Notes under the pieces: model-generated
What the model was told of the DNA's origin: nothing
The model's input: only the letters and a program-made list of their open reading frames with translations
Database searches by the model: none
In this document: positions 1-10,260 of the stretch, one piece after another
Layout of the letters: each line of letters begins with the position of its first letter
How positions within the stretch are numbered: position 1 is the stretch's first letter
NCBI GenBank assembly: GCA_021234155.1
Contig: JAJEKV010000039.1
Location: forward strand, 4,568,745-4,632,744
Source: Isoetes taiwanensis
Taxonomy: Eukaryota > Streptophyta > Lycopodiopsida > Isoetales > Isoetaceae
DNA: 64,000 nt
Direction of reading: 5' to 3'
Position numbers and translations under genes: made by a program

Positions 1-363
1 CTTCCGATTCTTCCAGATGCTAGTGATGGCGGAGTCTACTGTTTTCTGGTAATCCTTCTTGCTGCCCTTGGCATGGTCGGCCTCATCCTCAGAGGAGTCA
101 TAAGAGTCAGAAGACTCCGAGGCAGCATCTGAAGACGAACTAGGGCGTGTCCTCGTAGATCGACTTGCCGTAGCGGCCGCAGGTGCAGGTGCAGGTGGCG
201 GCGGCGGGTTCAGTGGAGCAGGAATCTCTGGTCCATATTCCTGTGGCGGATTCTGCTGCAATACGTATGCTTGGAGCTCAGTAAGCTGACGTTTCATAAT
301 GGTGAGCTCCTGTTCCGGGGTAAGACGGCCCGGTTGAACGGGTGTCGCCCAAGGGGAGGGCAT
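1..363 (-). CDS. Partial low-complexity protein, possible retroelement gag N-terminus
   Basis: An open frame starts at an ATG at 363 and runs leftward off the window edge, giving about 121 residues. It opens with a short helical stretch (motif PEQELTIMKRQLTELQAYV), continues with a Pro/Ala-rich linker, then a Ser/Asp/Glu-rich acidic segment and a Lys-rich end. I do not recognise it. The composition (helix, proline linker, acidic patch) would suit the front of a Ty3-type gag, and it lies downstream of several ORFs on the same strand. A disordered host protein is equally possible. The frame has no stop within the visible part. Confidence 0.35.
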   Translation of the reverse strand, partial: MPSPWATPVQPGRLTPEQELTIMKRQLTELQAYVLQQNPPQEYGPEIPAPLNPPPPPAPAPAAATASRSTRTRPSSSSDAASESSDSYDSSEDEADHAKGSKKDYQKTVDSAITSIWKNRK

Positions 364-548
364 GCACCGTCTAGATAGAGCAAATCAAAGATAAGCATAC
401 TCATTGCATTTGCTATAACAACAAGATTACAAAAAGGAAACAGATTTGTCATTAAGATAAAACCCACGGTTACAAGCATGTTGGCTATACAAACAGAAAA
501 AAAAAGACAAGGTTACATGTAGACAAGAAAGGTTCTGAAACAACAAGC

Positions 549-1006
549 TTAGGGCTGCGTGAAGGGGTATAGGATGGAATATCGAATACTTTTCCTCGCG
601 GCTCGAACCACTTTGTACCTAGCCCAAGCCTGAATTATAACATACTGATAATCCAAGATAGGGCTAAAGATCAACAAGTTAAAGAGGTCTCGAAGTGCAT
701 AAAATATCTGCCAGAGGTGATCATTCGCATCAGCAAAGGCTTCATGTTTAGTCATATCCCAATAGTTCCAAGTGCGATGGAGCGTCTGCTGCAAATGCTC
801 GAAAGCGTGATCACGAAGGATATTAACAATCTCAAAACCCTTGATGGGGTCGTATGGCTCTCCTTCATCCTATGGTTCCTCTTCTTCATAAATGTCATCG
901 TCATCTTCATACTCTCCATCATCTTCCTCATAGTCTTGTTCTGGCGGTGGCTCGCCCTCTTGTTGCAGTTCTTCAGGCAATTCTTGTTTGTCTTCTTCCA
1001 CTTCTT
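549..1006 (-). pseudogene. Acidic and helical ORF fragment, split by a TAG codon
   Basis: After a plausible splice acceptor (TTACAG, ending at about 1007) a frame reads through a very acidic Glu/Asp run, meets one in-frame TAG at about 870, and continues in the same frame for about 107 codons to a stop at 549. The second part is rich in Trp, Tyr and hydrophobic residues (motifs YDPIKGFEIVNIL and HRTWNYWDMTKHEAF) and looks folded. No family is recognised. It lies on the same strand as the neighbouring unknown ORFs, so it may be a further exon or module of the same locus. The TAG could be a point nonsense mutation of a Gln codon. Confidence 0.3.
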
Positions 1007-1197
1007 CGTCTGTAAGAAGGCAAGAATGGGTATACAACAAATGAATTATTCCTTATACTTCAAACTCTAGAAGAGAAAGACAAGTATTGTAGGAAAAAAA
1101 CAATTTGCTTGTATTCAAAAGTGCATGAAAAATCAACGCAAAATTACATATGTTTGAGTAGCCAAAGGCTATACTCCACAATACATAATATAAATGG

Positions 1198-2133
1198 CTA
1201 GGAGCTAGGCCCCGCATCCTGATCCATTGGGGCAGGAGGAGGTGGTGGCGGTCGATGACGCAACAGGGTAACCCCTGGATCTACAGTGGCAGCCGCAATG
1301 GAAGCAACCTCTGGAGGATAGGCGGCAGCTAATGGGGCCACTGTGAGGAGCTTCATGCTCATCCAGGGTGCGATATCCTGATCCAATGTGGTGAGAGCGA
1401 AGTCCCGCCACACCAGCACATAAGTAAGGGTGCGATATGAGAGCTTCTTGTGCCCTGCCAATGTGGACAAAGCACGGAGATTCCACCATGATGCCTCGGC
1501 TTCTGGGGCCAGGTCTCGGGCCACAAAAAGGACCTGCCCTTGCCGGAAAGCTGATAGGAAGAAGCGGGTAAGGTGGTTCCCCAACGCTTTTCCCTGCGGG
1601 GTTACCGAGGTGGCGACCTCCTTATCTAGGTCCATAGGGACCTCTTCCTCCTTGAGTTCCTCCTGCTCTTCTTTAAGACGAGCAGGGTTATGGTAAAGAT
1701 CTTCCCCTTCCTCTTCTGAATTGGAAGGGACTTCAACCATATTAATATTTTGGACGTGAGGTCCCATAGCCATAAAGGCATCCGGAGGAGGCTGAGTTGG
1801 TGGATATTGTAGCATCAAATCCCTAAGCCGCAGAAGAGTGTCGACCGGCTCTATGGTCTCCTGACGAAATTGGAGTAGATGTTGTACCTCCGGTGGAAGA
1901 TCGATAGAAGTGAAGTCAATAAAGTCATCCATACAGTACTTGGCCAACTCATAGAGCACGTGGTCTTTGCGTCGGCGCTTGAACCCGGCCACTACGTGAT
2001 ATGTCCAGATGATATCATCCAAGAGAAGAAACTCTTGACCTTGGTGATAAACAACTGGAAGGGCGTTCAGCCGGACAAGCGTGCTCCTTGCCCCCGACGT
2101 GGCAGCATCTCCTCGGCCAGCTGCTTCCATCAT
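1198..2133 (-). CDS. Unknown 311-residue protein
   Basis: A real ATG at 2133 opens an uninterrupted 311-codon frame. Residues about 20-120 look globular (GQEFLLLDDIIWTYHVV; ELAKYCMDDFIDF), residues 140-170 are strongly acidic, residues 180-270 are again globular with several Trp, and the tail is a polyproline run followed by MDQDAGPSS. No known domain is recognised. Its ATG overlaps the TGA of the preceding frame (an ATGA-type overlap at 2130-2133), which is unusual for a nuclear gene and suggests either one broken longer protein or a compact multi-ORF element. Length and lack of stops favour a recently active or selected coding region. Confidence 0.45.
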   Translation of the reverse strand: MMEAAGRGDAATSGARSTLVRLNALPVVYHQGQEFLLLDDIIWTYHVVAGFKRRRKDHVLYELAKYCMDDFIDFTSIDLPPEVQHLLQFRQETIEPVDTLLRLRDLMLQYPPTQPPPDAFMAMGPHVQNINMVEVPSNSEEEGEDLYHNPARLKEEQEELKEEEVPMDLDKEVATSVTPQGKALGNHLTRFFLSAFRQGQVLFVARDLAPEAEASWWNLRALSTLAGHKKLSYRTLTYVLVWRDFALTTLDQDIAPWMSMKLLTVAPLAAAYPPEVASIAAATVDPGVTLLRHRPPPPPPAPMDQDAGPSS

Positions 2134-2593
2134 ACAAAATCATCCATGCCTATGTGCTCATCCTCTTCCCCATCAGAAGATTCGGAAAGCTTGCCTTTCT
2201 CTGCTGGCAAGGTATCATCCTCAACGTACTGATCCATGAGGATGGCTAAAGCAAAGGCGACCTCAAGATACTGCCGGTCCTCATGCATGACTACGAGCGG
2301 GTGGTTAACCCACCTAAGCTTGCCCTTAAGACGTCATAAGCGTGAGTGTCTCCACCGAGCATCTCCCTCACCACCACTCGCTCAATGTAAAGCTGAGGGG
2401 GTTCACCCAAGGGAATGCAAAGAGGAAGCATCTCCTCGGTGTAAAACTCCAAAAATCCTGCATAGTCTGGGTGGCTTTGCATGTTGGCGATGAGGTCGAT
2501 GCGCTGGCGTAGCAAGGGCTGTAAGATATCAAAGGGAACCGGAGGGTCCCAGTGCTCTCCATCCTGCCATGCAAGCAGGTTGGTGGCGGCCAT
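2130..2593 (-). pseudogene. Unknown ORF upstream of the 311-residue frame, one frameshift
   Basis: An ATG at 2593 in good context (GCACCAATGG) starts a frame reading MAATNLLAWQDGEHWD and onward for about 95 codons. Near 2310 the reading has to shift by one base to go on; in the shifted frame it continues (VNHPLVVMHEDRQYL) to an acidic end and a TGA at 2130-2132 that overlaps the next ATG. Upstream on the same strand are a TATA-like ACTTAAAAGG near 2660 and a telo-box (AGGGTTT) near 2650, so a promoter may lie here. A 17-20 base T run at about 2706-2724 lies farther upstream. Family unknown. Confidence 0.35.
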
Positions 2594-2847
2594 TGGTGCT
2601 GGAAGACAGGAGGGAGGAGGATAAACAAATGCTGAAGAGTGAAAATGAAACCCTAAAACCTTTTAAGTACCCTTTTTGTTTTATGCTGACGTCAGCATTG
2701 ACAAATTTTTTTTTTTTTTTTTTAACATATTAGAATTTGTTTATTTAATCGTAGATAGCTGTGCTATAACAAGGACACAGTGGAAAAAAAACTAGGATTT
2801 CTATTGAAATGTACAAAAATGATTACAATGCTAATGCCCGAGGCCAG

Positions 2848-3378
2848 CTATGGATGCTCTCCCCGAATTCTCCGGGCAAGGGCTAGATCCTTGGTCATTA
2901 TGGTGACTCTCTTTGCGTGGATAGCGCAAAGATTTGTGTCACTAAAGAGAGCTATCAGGTAGGCTTCAGCAGCCTCCTGAAGTGCCAAAATTGCAAAAGT
3001 CTGGAAGCGGAGGTCAGTCTTGAATTCCTGTGCTATCTCTCGAACCAACCTCTGGAAAGGCAGCTTCCTTATTAGGAGCTCCGTGGTCTTCTGATACTTA
3101 CGGATCTTTCGTAAGGCCACGGTGCCTGGTCTGAAGCGATGAGGCTTCCTCGAGGTAGCAGGCTTTGAAGTCGGCCCCTTCTTCTGTGGTACCGTCTTGC
3201 CTGCAGTGATGGGATGGGACCGTGAAGCATCCACCCGCTCTTGCCTCCGGCTGGAGCTTGTGTTTTTCCCGATGTTTCTGACAACCTTTAACTTCTCTTT
3301 GTATTGGCTGCCGGACTTGTGTGCTGTGGATTTCCTGCGCCTCTTGATGGGCGGCTGGTCCACTTGATCAGGCCCACG
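2848..3378 (-). CDS. Histone H3-like domain, in frame behind ORF 3379-4128
   Basis: About 175 codons end at a TAG at 2848. The last ~96 residues are an evident histone H3 fold: [17 protein letters not shown] (alpha-N), [17 protein letters not shown] (alpha-1), FKTDLRFQ (loop 1, no CENH3-type insertion), [13 protein letters not shown] (alpha-2) and [15 protein letters not shown] (loop 2). By eye roughly 85% of this region matches canonical H3; divergent spots include TFAIL in alpha-2 and the end RIRGEHP. The tail is not canonical: it is longer, Lys/Arg-rich, and keeps only an RKST motif reminiscent of H3 positions 8-11. There is no ATG before the fold. The frame is the same as that of the upstream ORF and is separated from it by one TAG at 3379-3381, so translation would need readthrough or an unmutated allele. 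It could also be a retrocopied H3 variant that landed in frame. Confidence 0.7.
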   Translation of the reverse strand, partial: RGPDQVDQPPIKRRRKSTAHKSGSQYKEKLKVVRNIGKNTSSSRRQERVDASRSHPITAGKTVPQKKGPTSKPATSRKPHRFRPGTVALRKIRKYQKTTELLIRKLPFQRLVREIAQEFKTDLRFQTFAILALQEAAEAYLIALFSDTNLCAIHAKRVTIMTKDLALARRIRGEHP

Positions 3379-4128
3379 CTAGGTCTCTTGCTCCCTGTTG
3401 GCCTGCTGTTGGTGTTGCTCTTGCCGAGCCTTTTCTTGTTGCTCCTTTTGCTGTTGCTCCTGTTGAGCCTTCTCTGCCTGCTCTCGAGCCTCACGGGCTC
3501 GTGCCATATCGGCTTCCATCTGAGCAAACCGCCGGGCCACGACCCTTCGGATTAGCTCAGCATGGTAGCGGTCGGGCCGGAGGTTCATATCAATATGGAC
3601 TATTGTCAGGTAGTCCAGACTGATATCGGGGATCTCAGTCCACATAAAATGTTGGGAAGCCTCATGCCACTGGTATGGGGGCAGCTCAAAAGCTTCGCAA
3701 TTAATAATGGCCCACCCATCCCCCAGGTATCTGTACTCATGATCCCGGGCTTCGGTGTCTGCCCGCTCTACCTCCCGAAGGTCATCTTCTCGGGCCAAAC
3801 TCCGGATACGGGCGACCTCGCTTCGAATGGCCTCCTCCTCAGAATGTTCCTCGCACTCAGGAGGGTAAAACTTGATCAACATCATCACCTGGTCAGGTTG
3901 CTCGACCATGGTATACGGCAGCTGTTGGAGATTAAGCTTGATCAAGAACTGCTCAGAGAAATGAAATATAGGATAGGGTATCCTAATATCATTGCTGAAA
4001 CGCTGCACCAACTCATTAAGAAGGATGTCGACCATGTCACTATCGGTGGCCATATGCTGCCCGATCAGTGCATAAATTTGGGATATAGTGAGGCGGGAAG
4101 GGTCCAAGGTGCTCTTGATGTTGGCCAT
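3379..4128 (-). CDS. Unknown protein with glutamine-rich coiled coil, upstream of the H3-like frame
   Basis: An ATG at 4128 (CAACCATGGCC) opens a 249-codon frame ending at a TAG at 3379. Residues 1-90 look globular and alpha-helical, 95-135 are an acidic/basic mixed helix, 140-200 contain Trp/Tyr-rich text (WHEASQHFMWTEIPDI), and 205-249 form a Gln/Glu/Arg-rich coiled coil. No family is recognised. A TATA-like TTTTTAAAG lies near 4290 on this strand, followed by a CT-rich leader, consistent with a promoter. The H3-like frame follows directly in the same reading frame, so the original product was probably one polypeptide of about 425 residues with a C-terminal histone fold. Confidence 0.5.
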   Translation of the reverse strand: MANIKSTLDPSRLTISQIYALIGQHMATDSDMVDILLNELVQRFSNDIRIPYPIFHFSEQFLIKLNLQQLPYTMVEQPDQVMMLIKFYPPECEEHSEEEAIRSEVARIRSLAREDDLREVERADTEARDHEYRYLGDGWAIINCEAFELPPYQWHEASQHFMWTEIPDISLDYLTIVHIDMNLRPDRYHAELIRRVVARRFAQMEADMARAREAREQAEKAQQEQQQKEQQEKARQEQHQQQANREQET

Positions 4129-4299
4129 GGTTGAGGCGCTGGCGGTTATGGAGGCAGAAGATAAGGCGCTAGGGCTGGAGGAGGCCGTAGACGCAAACAA
4201 GGAGCTCAAATCCGGTGGCTATGGCGGACGGCCAGTTAGGCGGGCGGAGGCGCACGAGACACGGAAAAAGAAAGCGGCCGTTACTTTAAAAATTTGAAA

Positions 4300-6000
4300 T
4301 TTTTTTGTTAAAACCTTAAAAAAAAAAAACAACAAGGTGCTGCGCACGGAGGGTTGCCCTCCATGGCCGGAGAGGGAAGTGGCTTAAGTTGTAGTTGTAG
4401 ACAATAGAGTGTTTGAATCGAAATTGCTATTTTAAGACATTGACATTTTGTGAACGTGTTGGTACGCATTTGCATTACTAAGTTCTGCTTAGGTGTTGAG
4501 GTGTTGTTGGAGTAGGATGTAGTTGGACATATGGACTTTGGGATTTGAGCGCAAGGTATTGGTGTTTGGTGCTTGGTATGGAACTAGGATGGTAGAAGCA
4601 TAAAGAGAAGTGTAATAAAGGAGAGAATGGATGTACATGTTTTGTGAAGTGGCTTAAATCGTAGTTGAAAGTTATGTTTTGACATTTTATTGAAATTGGT
4701 AGTACTTGAAACCATGAGTTTATTAATAGGATGATATACATTGGAGTACTTGATAGTTGATAACATACGAAACAATTTATGAAGAATCGAAATAGAGGAA
4801 CAAGAGATCAATTTTTTTTGTCAGATCCTTCTCCGTGAGCTGTAATACAAGTACTCTTTTTGTGGTACGACTTTTGATGTACGTGAGACAAAGTATACTC
4901 AATGCCTCATTAATGCCTAAGTAGGACTACAACTTGTTGTAATATACATTTTCCAATACAATGTTTTTGTTGTTTGGTGGGACTTAAGTTGTTGTGGTAG
5001 GTGTTTATTCCAAGAGACAAGTAACAGTGGGCAAGAGCACAAATTGAATGGCAGGAGCAATGTTTGTTTGTGCCATAATTTGCAGATCCTACAATAATAT
5101 ACTGTAAAAATGTAGAGACAGTATGCCTAGACAAGGTATTGACGTATGACTGCTATATGCATATCTTCTTAGCATGCAGTTATTGAAGTTGTTTCTCTTG
5201 GTAAGTAGATAATGCATTCCTGAAACAAATGCTTTATAGCTCAATCAAAGTTATCCATACAACATGGCAAATCACTGTTTTGTCTTTTTAACCCGTGGTC
5301 TGTTGAAGATGGAAGTTGGAAAGCAAATTCATCTCCATCTTCAAATGCAAGATTGGCTCCTTGTCCAAGGGAAGGAGATACAACATGCACAACATCTAAG
5401 ACGCAAGAATATTGATTGCTTGCTTGTTAAGAACAGGAACACTTCTGCATATATTTTTATACCTTCCAAGAGCACTACAAAACTTTTATACCCTTGAAGA
5501 AGCACAGGCACATCAAGTATTCTCCTTTTAAAGATCAACTCTAGTTCCGTAGCCTAGTAGACAATTGAATTAGATTTCATTAGGTAATTCAACCAAATAA
5601 ATTAGTGGGGAATAAGAACCCCGAATTATTTGATTTGCAAGTCCCTAGTTCTTGAAGGCATTTAGCAAGCTCTGCTTGGCCTCTTGAGATTCCTTAGCAG
5701 CAGTTCCACCATGTCCATCTCTGATGCTGAGGCATCAGTATTTCATGAACTCCATTAACCAAGAACATGGTAGATGAGGAAACGACACCCAAGAAGGAGA
5801 TCGACTTAAAAAACCAAAGTAAAACGCTTATAGACACAGAGGCTGTCAAAAATCGAACGTAGAACAGAGGTTTACAGGTTCGCAAGTTTTTATCCCAAAA
5901 CTCCTCTCCAATCGATCACCCCAACAACTCATGCAATTTGAGACTTTCCACACATATTCGGGCGAGCTCGATGTGGAAATAAACTGCTAGTACAACATCT
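4300..6000. other. No gene recognised
   Basis: AT-rich DNA with only short frames on both strands. A short motif at about 4332-4360 (ACAAGGTGC, a GCGC-type hairpin, then AGGGTTGCCCT) recurs in altered form at about 13575-13600. Phrases such as GGCTTAAGTTGTAGTTG recur loosely at 4381, 4650 and 4980. I see no convincing coding, RNA or terminal-repeat structure. Confidence 0.3.
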
Positions 6001-6011
6001 TTTTTCTTTTC

Positions 6012-6041
6012 TATTCTATTCTATTCTATTCTATTCTAGCC
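6012..6041. repeat. (TATTC)n microsatellite
   Basis: About six tandem TATTC units. The same pentamer, reverse-complemented, forms the tail of the LINE 3' end at 12581-12661, so this may be the tail of another heavily truncated LINE insertion, but the diagnostic LINE 3' end is not visible beside it. Confidence 0.7.
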
Positions 6042-6128
6042 CTCCACTTGGGATATTCTCTTCCTATTCCTTTCTACACCCTAATCTATGCCATTCGTCA
6101 CACATATTACAAGCATATTCCAAATTCA

Positions 6129-6157
6129 CCTAGGGTTTGCCCTTTGGGCAACCCAAA
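6129..6157. repeat. GGGTTTGCCC hairpin followed by A tract
   Basis: An inverted repeat (GGGTTTGCCC, short loop, GGGCAACCC) is followed at once by A residues. The same design recurs near 10223-10260 and, weaker, near 18487-18518, suggesting the 3' end of a short interspersed element. Confidence 0.4.
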
Positions 6158-6711
6158 AACCAACACTTATATTAGGATCTTGAATTGAATAGTTTTGTCT
6201 CAGACCATTGACGATGTTTAAGACATCGAGCAAAATGCTTGTTTATGATGTCAGAGTGTAGAGTGCAGCCTGGAAATGAGACTCATTATGGGTTTTCTGA
6301 GCAAGCTTACATAACTGTGCTAGAGGCTGACCTTTATCCAGTCTGGGACTAATCACAGCTCAAGAACAATGGTTTTCGACCCTTTTTTGCTTGGTCTAGC
6401 TCGATCTTTTTATCGAATTTCTTACTTTCTTCGCCAGCTGAGGGTTTTAATCTAGATGATTTTTGAATTAGATTGATCCACATAGGGAGCCATAAGCACA
6501 GTCTGGTAAATTTTAGAGCCAGCAGAGTACGAGCCTTTCAACAAGCTGGCTATAGCCATTCACTATAACCTCCAGTTTGCATAATTCCGAGATCTGACTT
6601 TATCCAAAGCAGGCAGTGCGTAAGGAATACAAAAACCACAAGTGGAAAAAAGGTATGCTAAAATATACTATGCAACAATTTGCATCCTTTACAACGGGAT
6701 AAATGCTAGCA

Positions 6712-6801
6712 GTTTATCTACAACAGCCAGGAACTAGGTAAGCTCACCACAATCAAGTTTATCTACAACAGCCAGGAACTAGATAAGCTCACCACAATCA
6801 A
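6712..6801. repeat. Two-copy 45-bp direct tandem duplication
   Basis: The unit beginning GTTTATCTACAACAGCCAGG occurs at 6712 and again at 6757 with one base difference (GGTAAG versus GATAAG). Simple local duplication; no coding meaning seen. Confidence 0.85.
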
Positions 6802-7254
6802 GCTGCTAAGGATGTTCAAACCATTTGCTTGTTAAGGATACGCCATGAACCCATTACAATTTGATGAATATTCACCTTGTAATTATATCCTTTGCAATTT
6901 CAGTCAAATAGAAGCTACCTTGAAAAGCTTCAATAACACAAGGAAATTTTTTTGATATCGTTTAAGGGAGTTTGTTAGCACTAGAATAACGTCATTTGTC
7001 ATGGCCAGACCATGGACAATGTCGTGTGACTCTACATGTCCATTTAAATATTTAGTAGTTTGTTTGCGACCTTGATGCAAAACCATTTGACAGACTTGTT
7101 ATTTGACCAATGCCATCATCAATTACCAGCATTAAGAGGATTATAGTACATAATATAAATGCAGATGCCACAAATCGACTGTTAAAAATGCAAAAAAAAA
7201 ATGAATGCCTTATCATGCCCAGGGCATTCTAGTCTCACAAAACAAATGTTCACA
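6802..7254. other. No gene recognised
   Basis: AT-rich spacer up to the LINE fragment. Nothing supported. Confidence 0.3.
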
Positions 7255-7915
7255 TCGACCTTAAGCCTAACCTTGAGACTCTAGATGCGTTGGAGTAAGG
7301 ATTAGAGCTTCAGCTCAAGGATACAGAGGAAGATGAAGCAAGAGGTGCTGCTGTGAGAGAAAAGGCTCATTGGTATGAGCATGCAAATAAAGAAAGTTCG
7401 AAAGTGCTCTTTAGGCTGGCTGGAAACAGACTGATCAGCAATGGAATAACATTAGTTATGGATGCCAATCTTTATTGAATATTTCTTCCAAGAGTACGAG
7501 AAACTTTTTGCTGAAAAGCCTTTGCCTAGTACCTATGCAGCGGACCTTCAACAGTTCCTACCGGCCCTTCAACCAGAAATCTCAGAAGAGGATAATAGTG
7601 CCCTTCTTAGGAACATTACGTTTGATGAGGTTCATAGAACTCTGAAATCCATGCCGCATGAGAAAACACCAAGCCCTGACGGTTTTCCACCGGAATTCCT
7701 CCTTTTGGCACAAGCTCAAGGAATATATGCTGCTAGCAATCAAGGGTGTTTGGGCGGGAAAAACACTGCACCCGAGCCTAATTGCTATCTTCGTTGCCTT
7801 AGTTCTACAGGTGGAGAGGCCCTAATCCATATTAGAATGGAGGCCCATAGCTCCGACAGGAACAATATACAAAATACTAGCTAAGCAGTTGGCATTCAAA
7901 TTAATAAACTGGTGT
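7255..7915 (+). pseudogene. Fragment of LINE ORF2 (linker plus start of reverse transcriptase)
   Basis: The plus strand encodes the typical LINE sequence between endonuclease and RT: a helical linker (ARGAAVREKAHWYEHANKES; then KVLFRLAGNRL), a loop segment ending FQEYEKLFAEKPLP, then the start of RT with RTLKSMPHEKTPSPDGFPPE and, after a frameshift, WRPIAPTGTIYKILAKQLA. Stops and at least two frameshifts occur, and the catalytic palm motifs and 3' end are missing. It is an old, doubly truncated insertion. The clade is not certain; the text resembles the RTs of plant LINEs generally. Confidence 0.75.
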
Positions 7916-8047
7916 GCAAACTGAGAACCAGCCGAGAATTCGAAATACATGATGACCAAAAATAGTGCCATGTTCTCCATGGCTAATAAATATTCTTAAA
8001 TACCACCTGGCAGACTCTTGCGCAATAAATTACTTATTCAACGTTTC

Positions 8048-9300
8048 AACCAGTGCGTGCCATCGTGGACGCTCTTCCTCAAATATATAGGTCAAGGGTG
8101 CCACAAGCACACCACTTCCAGACATCTGGGAAGGTTTTAGAAATAAGGATTTCAGAGATAAAGGAACTGATTATTATAATTCACAAACAACCAACATATG
8201 GCTTACCCCTCTTGGTTTCTTCACAGAACTGTATAAATCTTTCTTATTTGCACAAATTAATATTGTAGAATAATTGACTTTAAGACTATCCTCTTGACTA
8301 TACACTGGACTCACAGTCAGACCCTGCATGATGTAACTTCAAGGTTGTTAAAACATCTTTGACCCTCCATGATTGTGCCCCTTTATAGCCGATAGCTTTT
8401 ACCTGTAAACCGGAAACTTGTGCTCTTCAACACTCGCAAAGCGACATCTTTAGCAGAGTCACCCCGCATGTTAGTTGTCACCTACATGGCATCCAAAACC
8501 AGTGATGAGAATAGTAAAATAGAAAGCCACAGATTTTGGAAAAAAATTAGCCATTACTCTCATTGATAGTTATATAAAGTAATTGAACTCTCTACCAATA
8601 ATTGATTCCTAGCTCTAAGATGTGTATCCAGACGTTCAAGCATTTCATGGACAACCTCCAAGGCTCCTGGGCGCTCCAATGGTGCTTTCCTACTAGCAAT
8701 TAGAACGCCTTGAAATATTAAGATGATGGCCTTCAGTTTAAAAAGAGATTACAACATATTTTCCAGAAGTAAAAGCTTACCTAACTAGACATAACTTTGT
8801 CACCTTCTATTTCCTTAAGATTATTTTCGTGAAGTGTTGTCCCACTGCTAACAAGGTCCAGAATGGCATCTGCAGTACCCATCTGTCATAGATAGAACAC
8901 CATCAATGAAATATGCAAATCCTTCATAACTGAGAAAGTTTGGGGCTATTAGTTGATCTGTAAGTGCTTTGGTAAAGCCAAGCTTTTAGTTTGGGGCCAC
9001 GGTATCATATAGAAATGTAGTTTACAGAATAAGAGCTTATTAAAAACAAAACTGGGAACTACAATATACAGAAAGATAATGAGAATTAACATACCTCAAC
9101 CATCTCGACCTGTCCACATCCTTCAAAAACTTGAGACAACACCATCTAGTGAGGTGGATGGTGCGCACCAATTAAATATATTGCAGCGCCCATTAGATGT
9201 AAGATGGCCACTAAAAATCTTCTAAAGTTATGCCCTGCAATGTAATCATGGTAATCTTCTCCAGCATAGGCTGCATTCATGCCATCCTATTTCTGACCTT
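8048..9300 (-). pseudogene. HISN1: ATP phosphoribosyltransferase (histidine biosynthesis) pseudogene, 3' exons
   Basis: Several exon-like blocks separated by introns match plant HISN1, the plastid enzyme of the first histidine step. In order on the minus strand: 8782-8883 ([24 protein letters not shown]), 8608-8713 (VLIASRKAPLERPGALEVV), 8402-8484 (NMRGDSAKDVALRVL), 8255-8323 (GLTVSPVYSQED) and 8048-8128 (SGVLVAPLTYIFEEERPRW, the conserved C-terminus). A block near 9093-9290 may precede them. The block at 8782-8883 ends in an in-frame TAG right at the splice donor where the family has Gln, and frames between blocks are not all compatible, so it is a pseudogene. The 5' half (catalytic N-terminal domain) is absent nearby. 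Introns are retained, so this is not a processed retrocopy. Confidence 0.8.
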
Positions 9301-9770
9301 CATGTTCCAGCAGAAAGACCAAATAGACGTTACAATATATAATCTCTCATTCTCATTCATAAGGAAGTTACAATATCGTAAAGTACTAGATTGATCTTAT
9401 ATGATTTTCCTGTGCATGTTTATTCCCATGAAGATTCTGACAGCAACTCAAATCTGGTTTCTATCTGCTTCTTTCCCTTTTCTCATATGATGGTTCTGGC
9501 ATGCCATATCACCAACATTTTACGTGTACAAACATAAGCAAGGAATATGTAACTAAAAAATGGATATGATCAATATGGTTGTCATGCATGGGCACTATAG
9601 AACATGTGGAACCATGCTTTAGGACTTTTTCATTTTGTGATGAGTCTTCCAAAGTTGGCCCTTATAATAATCATTTAAGTATTAGCACAACCCAATCCTC
9701 TTAATATCCTATAAGAACCAATCAAATAAATCCATGAACTTGTAGGAGGGTGAAATGGCATGTTTCCAAC

Positions 9771-10037
9771 CAAATCATGTACAACGTCTAACTGTCCTGC
9801 ATGTCCAAGCATATCATCCTCACTCAACAAATTCCTAGCTCCATGGACGTGTATATTCCTCCTAATTTTGTCCACTGTTTTCTCGGACTTCACTCGCTCC
9901 AGAAGAAATTTCCAAACAGGTAGCATGTTACCTCTGCAGATCTTCTTCAGGACTTCAGCTGATGGAAGAGAGCGGTCTGTAGAAGAATATTGAGACGGCG
10001 ATCTGTAGCCCATTTCCGGCTGAAGCCATTCCAGATA
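9771..10037 (-). pseudogene. AUG5: Augmin complex subunit 5 (AUG5/HAUS5-like) exon fragment
   Basis: A single exon-like block with a plausible acceptor (ATTTAG just upstream at 10038) reads [11 protein letters not shown], then [18 protein letters not shown] and [17 protein letters not shown]. These match the N-terminal region of plant AUG5, an augmin subunit needed for microtubule-dependent microtubule nucleation in the spindle and phragmoplast. A possible donor (GTTGGA) follows at 9770. The frame is open across the block, but the first exon and the long coiled-coil remainder are not seen in the flanks, so only one exon of the gene is present. It sits on the same strand as the HISN1 remnant. 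Confidence 0.78.
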
Positions 10038-10220
10038 CTAAATCCCACACTCTTATGCCTGGTTGCCCAGAGCAGGCCTCTCTGGTTAGCCAGTTTCAAG
10101 AGTGGCTGCCCAACAACGAAAACGACCGAGCATTTACAACCAATAAGGGGTTTTTAGCAGTCATAGGCATATTTCAAGCATATACTGGCATATACCTATA
10201 ATATGCCACAAACCCACATA

Positions 10221-10260
10221 AACAAGGGTTTGCCCCCTTAGGGGCAACCCAAAAAAAAAA
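10221..10260. repeat. GGGTTTGCCCC hairpin with A12 tail
   Basis: Near-perfect inverted repeat (GGGTTTGCCCC, loop CTTA, GGGGCAACCC) followed by twelve A residues. Same design as at 6129-6157. Confidence 0.5.

Noticed and set aside
717-1070. 117-codon hydrophobic plus-strand frame looking like a membrane protein
   Set aside because: It is the complement of an acidic Glu/Asp-rich minus-strand frame; codons for Glu/Asp read backwards give Leu/Ile/Phe runs.
2848-3378. Centromeric H3 (CENH3)
   Set aside because: Loop 1 lacks the CENH3 insertion and alpha-1/alpha-2 follow canonical H3; only the tail is divergent.
5264-5497. Short plus-strand frame containing VGKQIH, as in pentatricopeptide (PPR) proteins
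   Set aside because: Only about ten residues resemble the PPR/DYW motif; the rest does not follow the 35-residue repeat. Too little to call.
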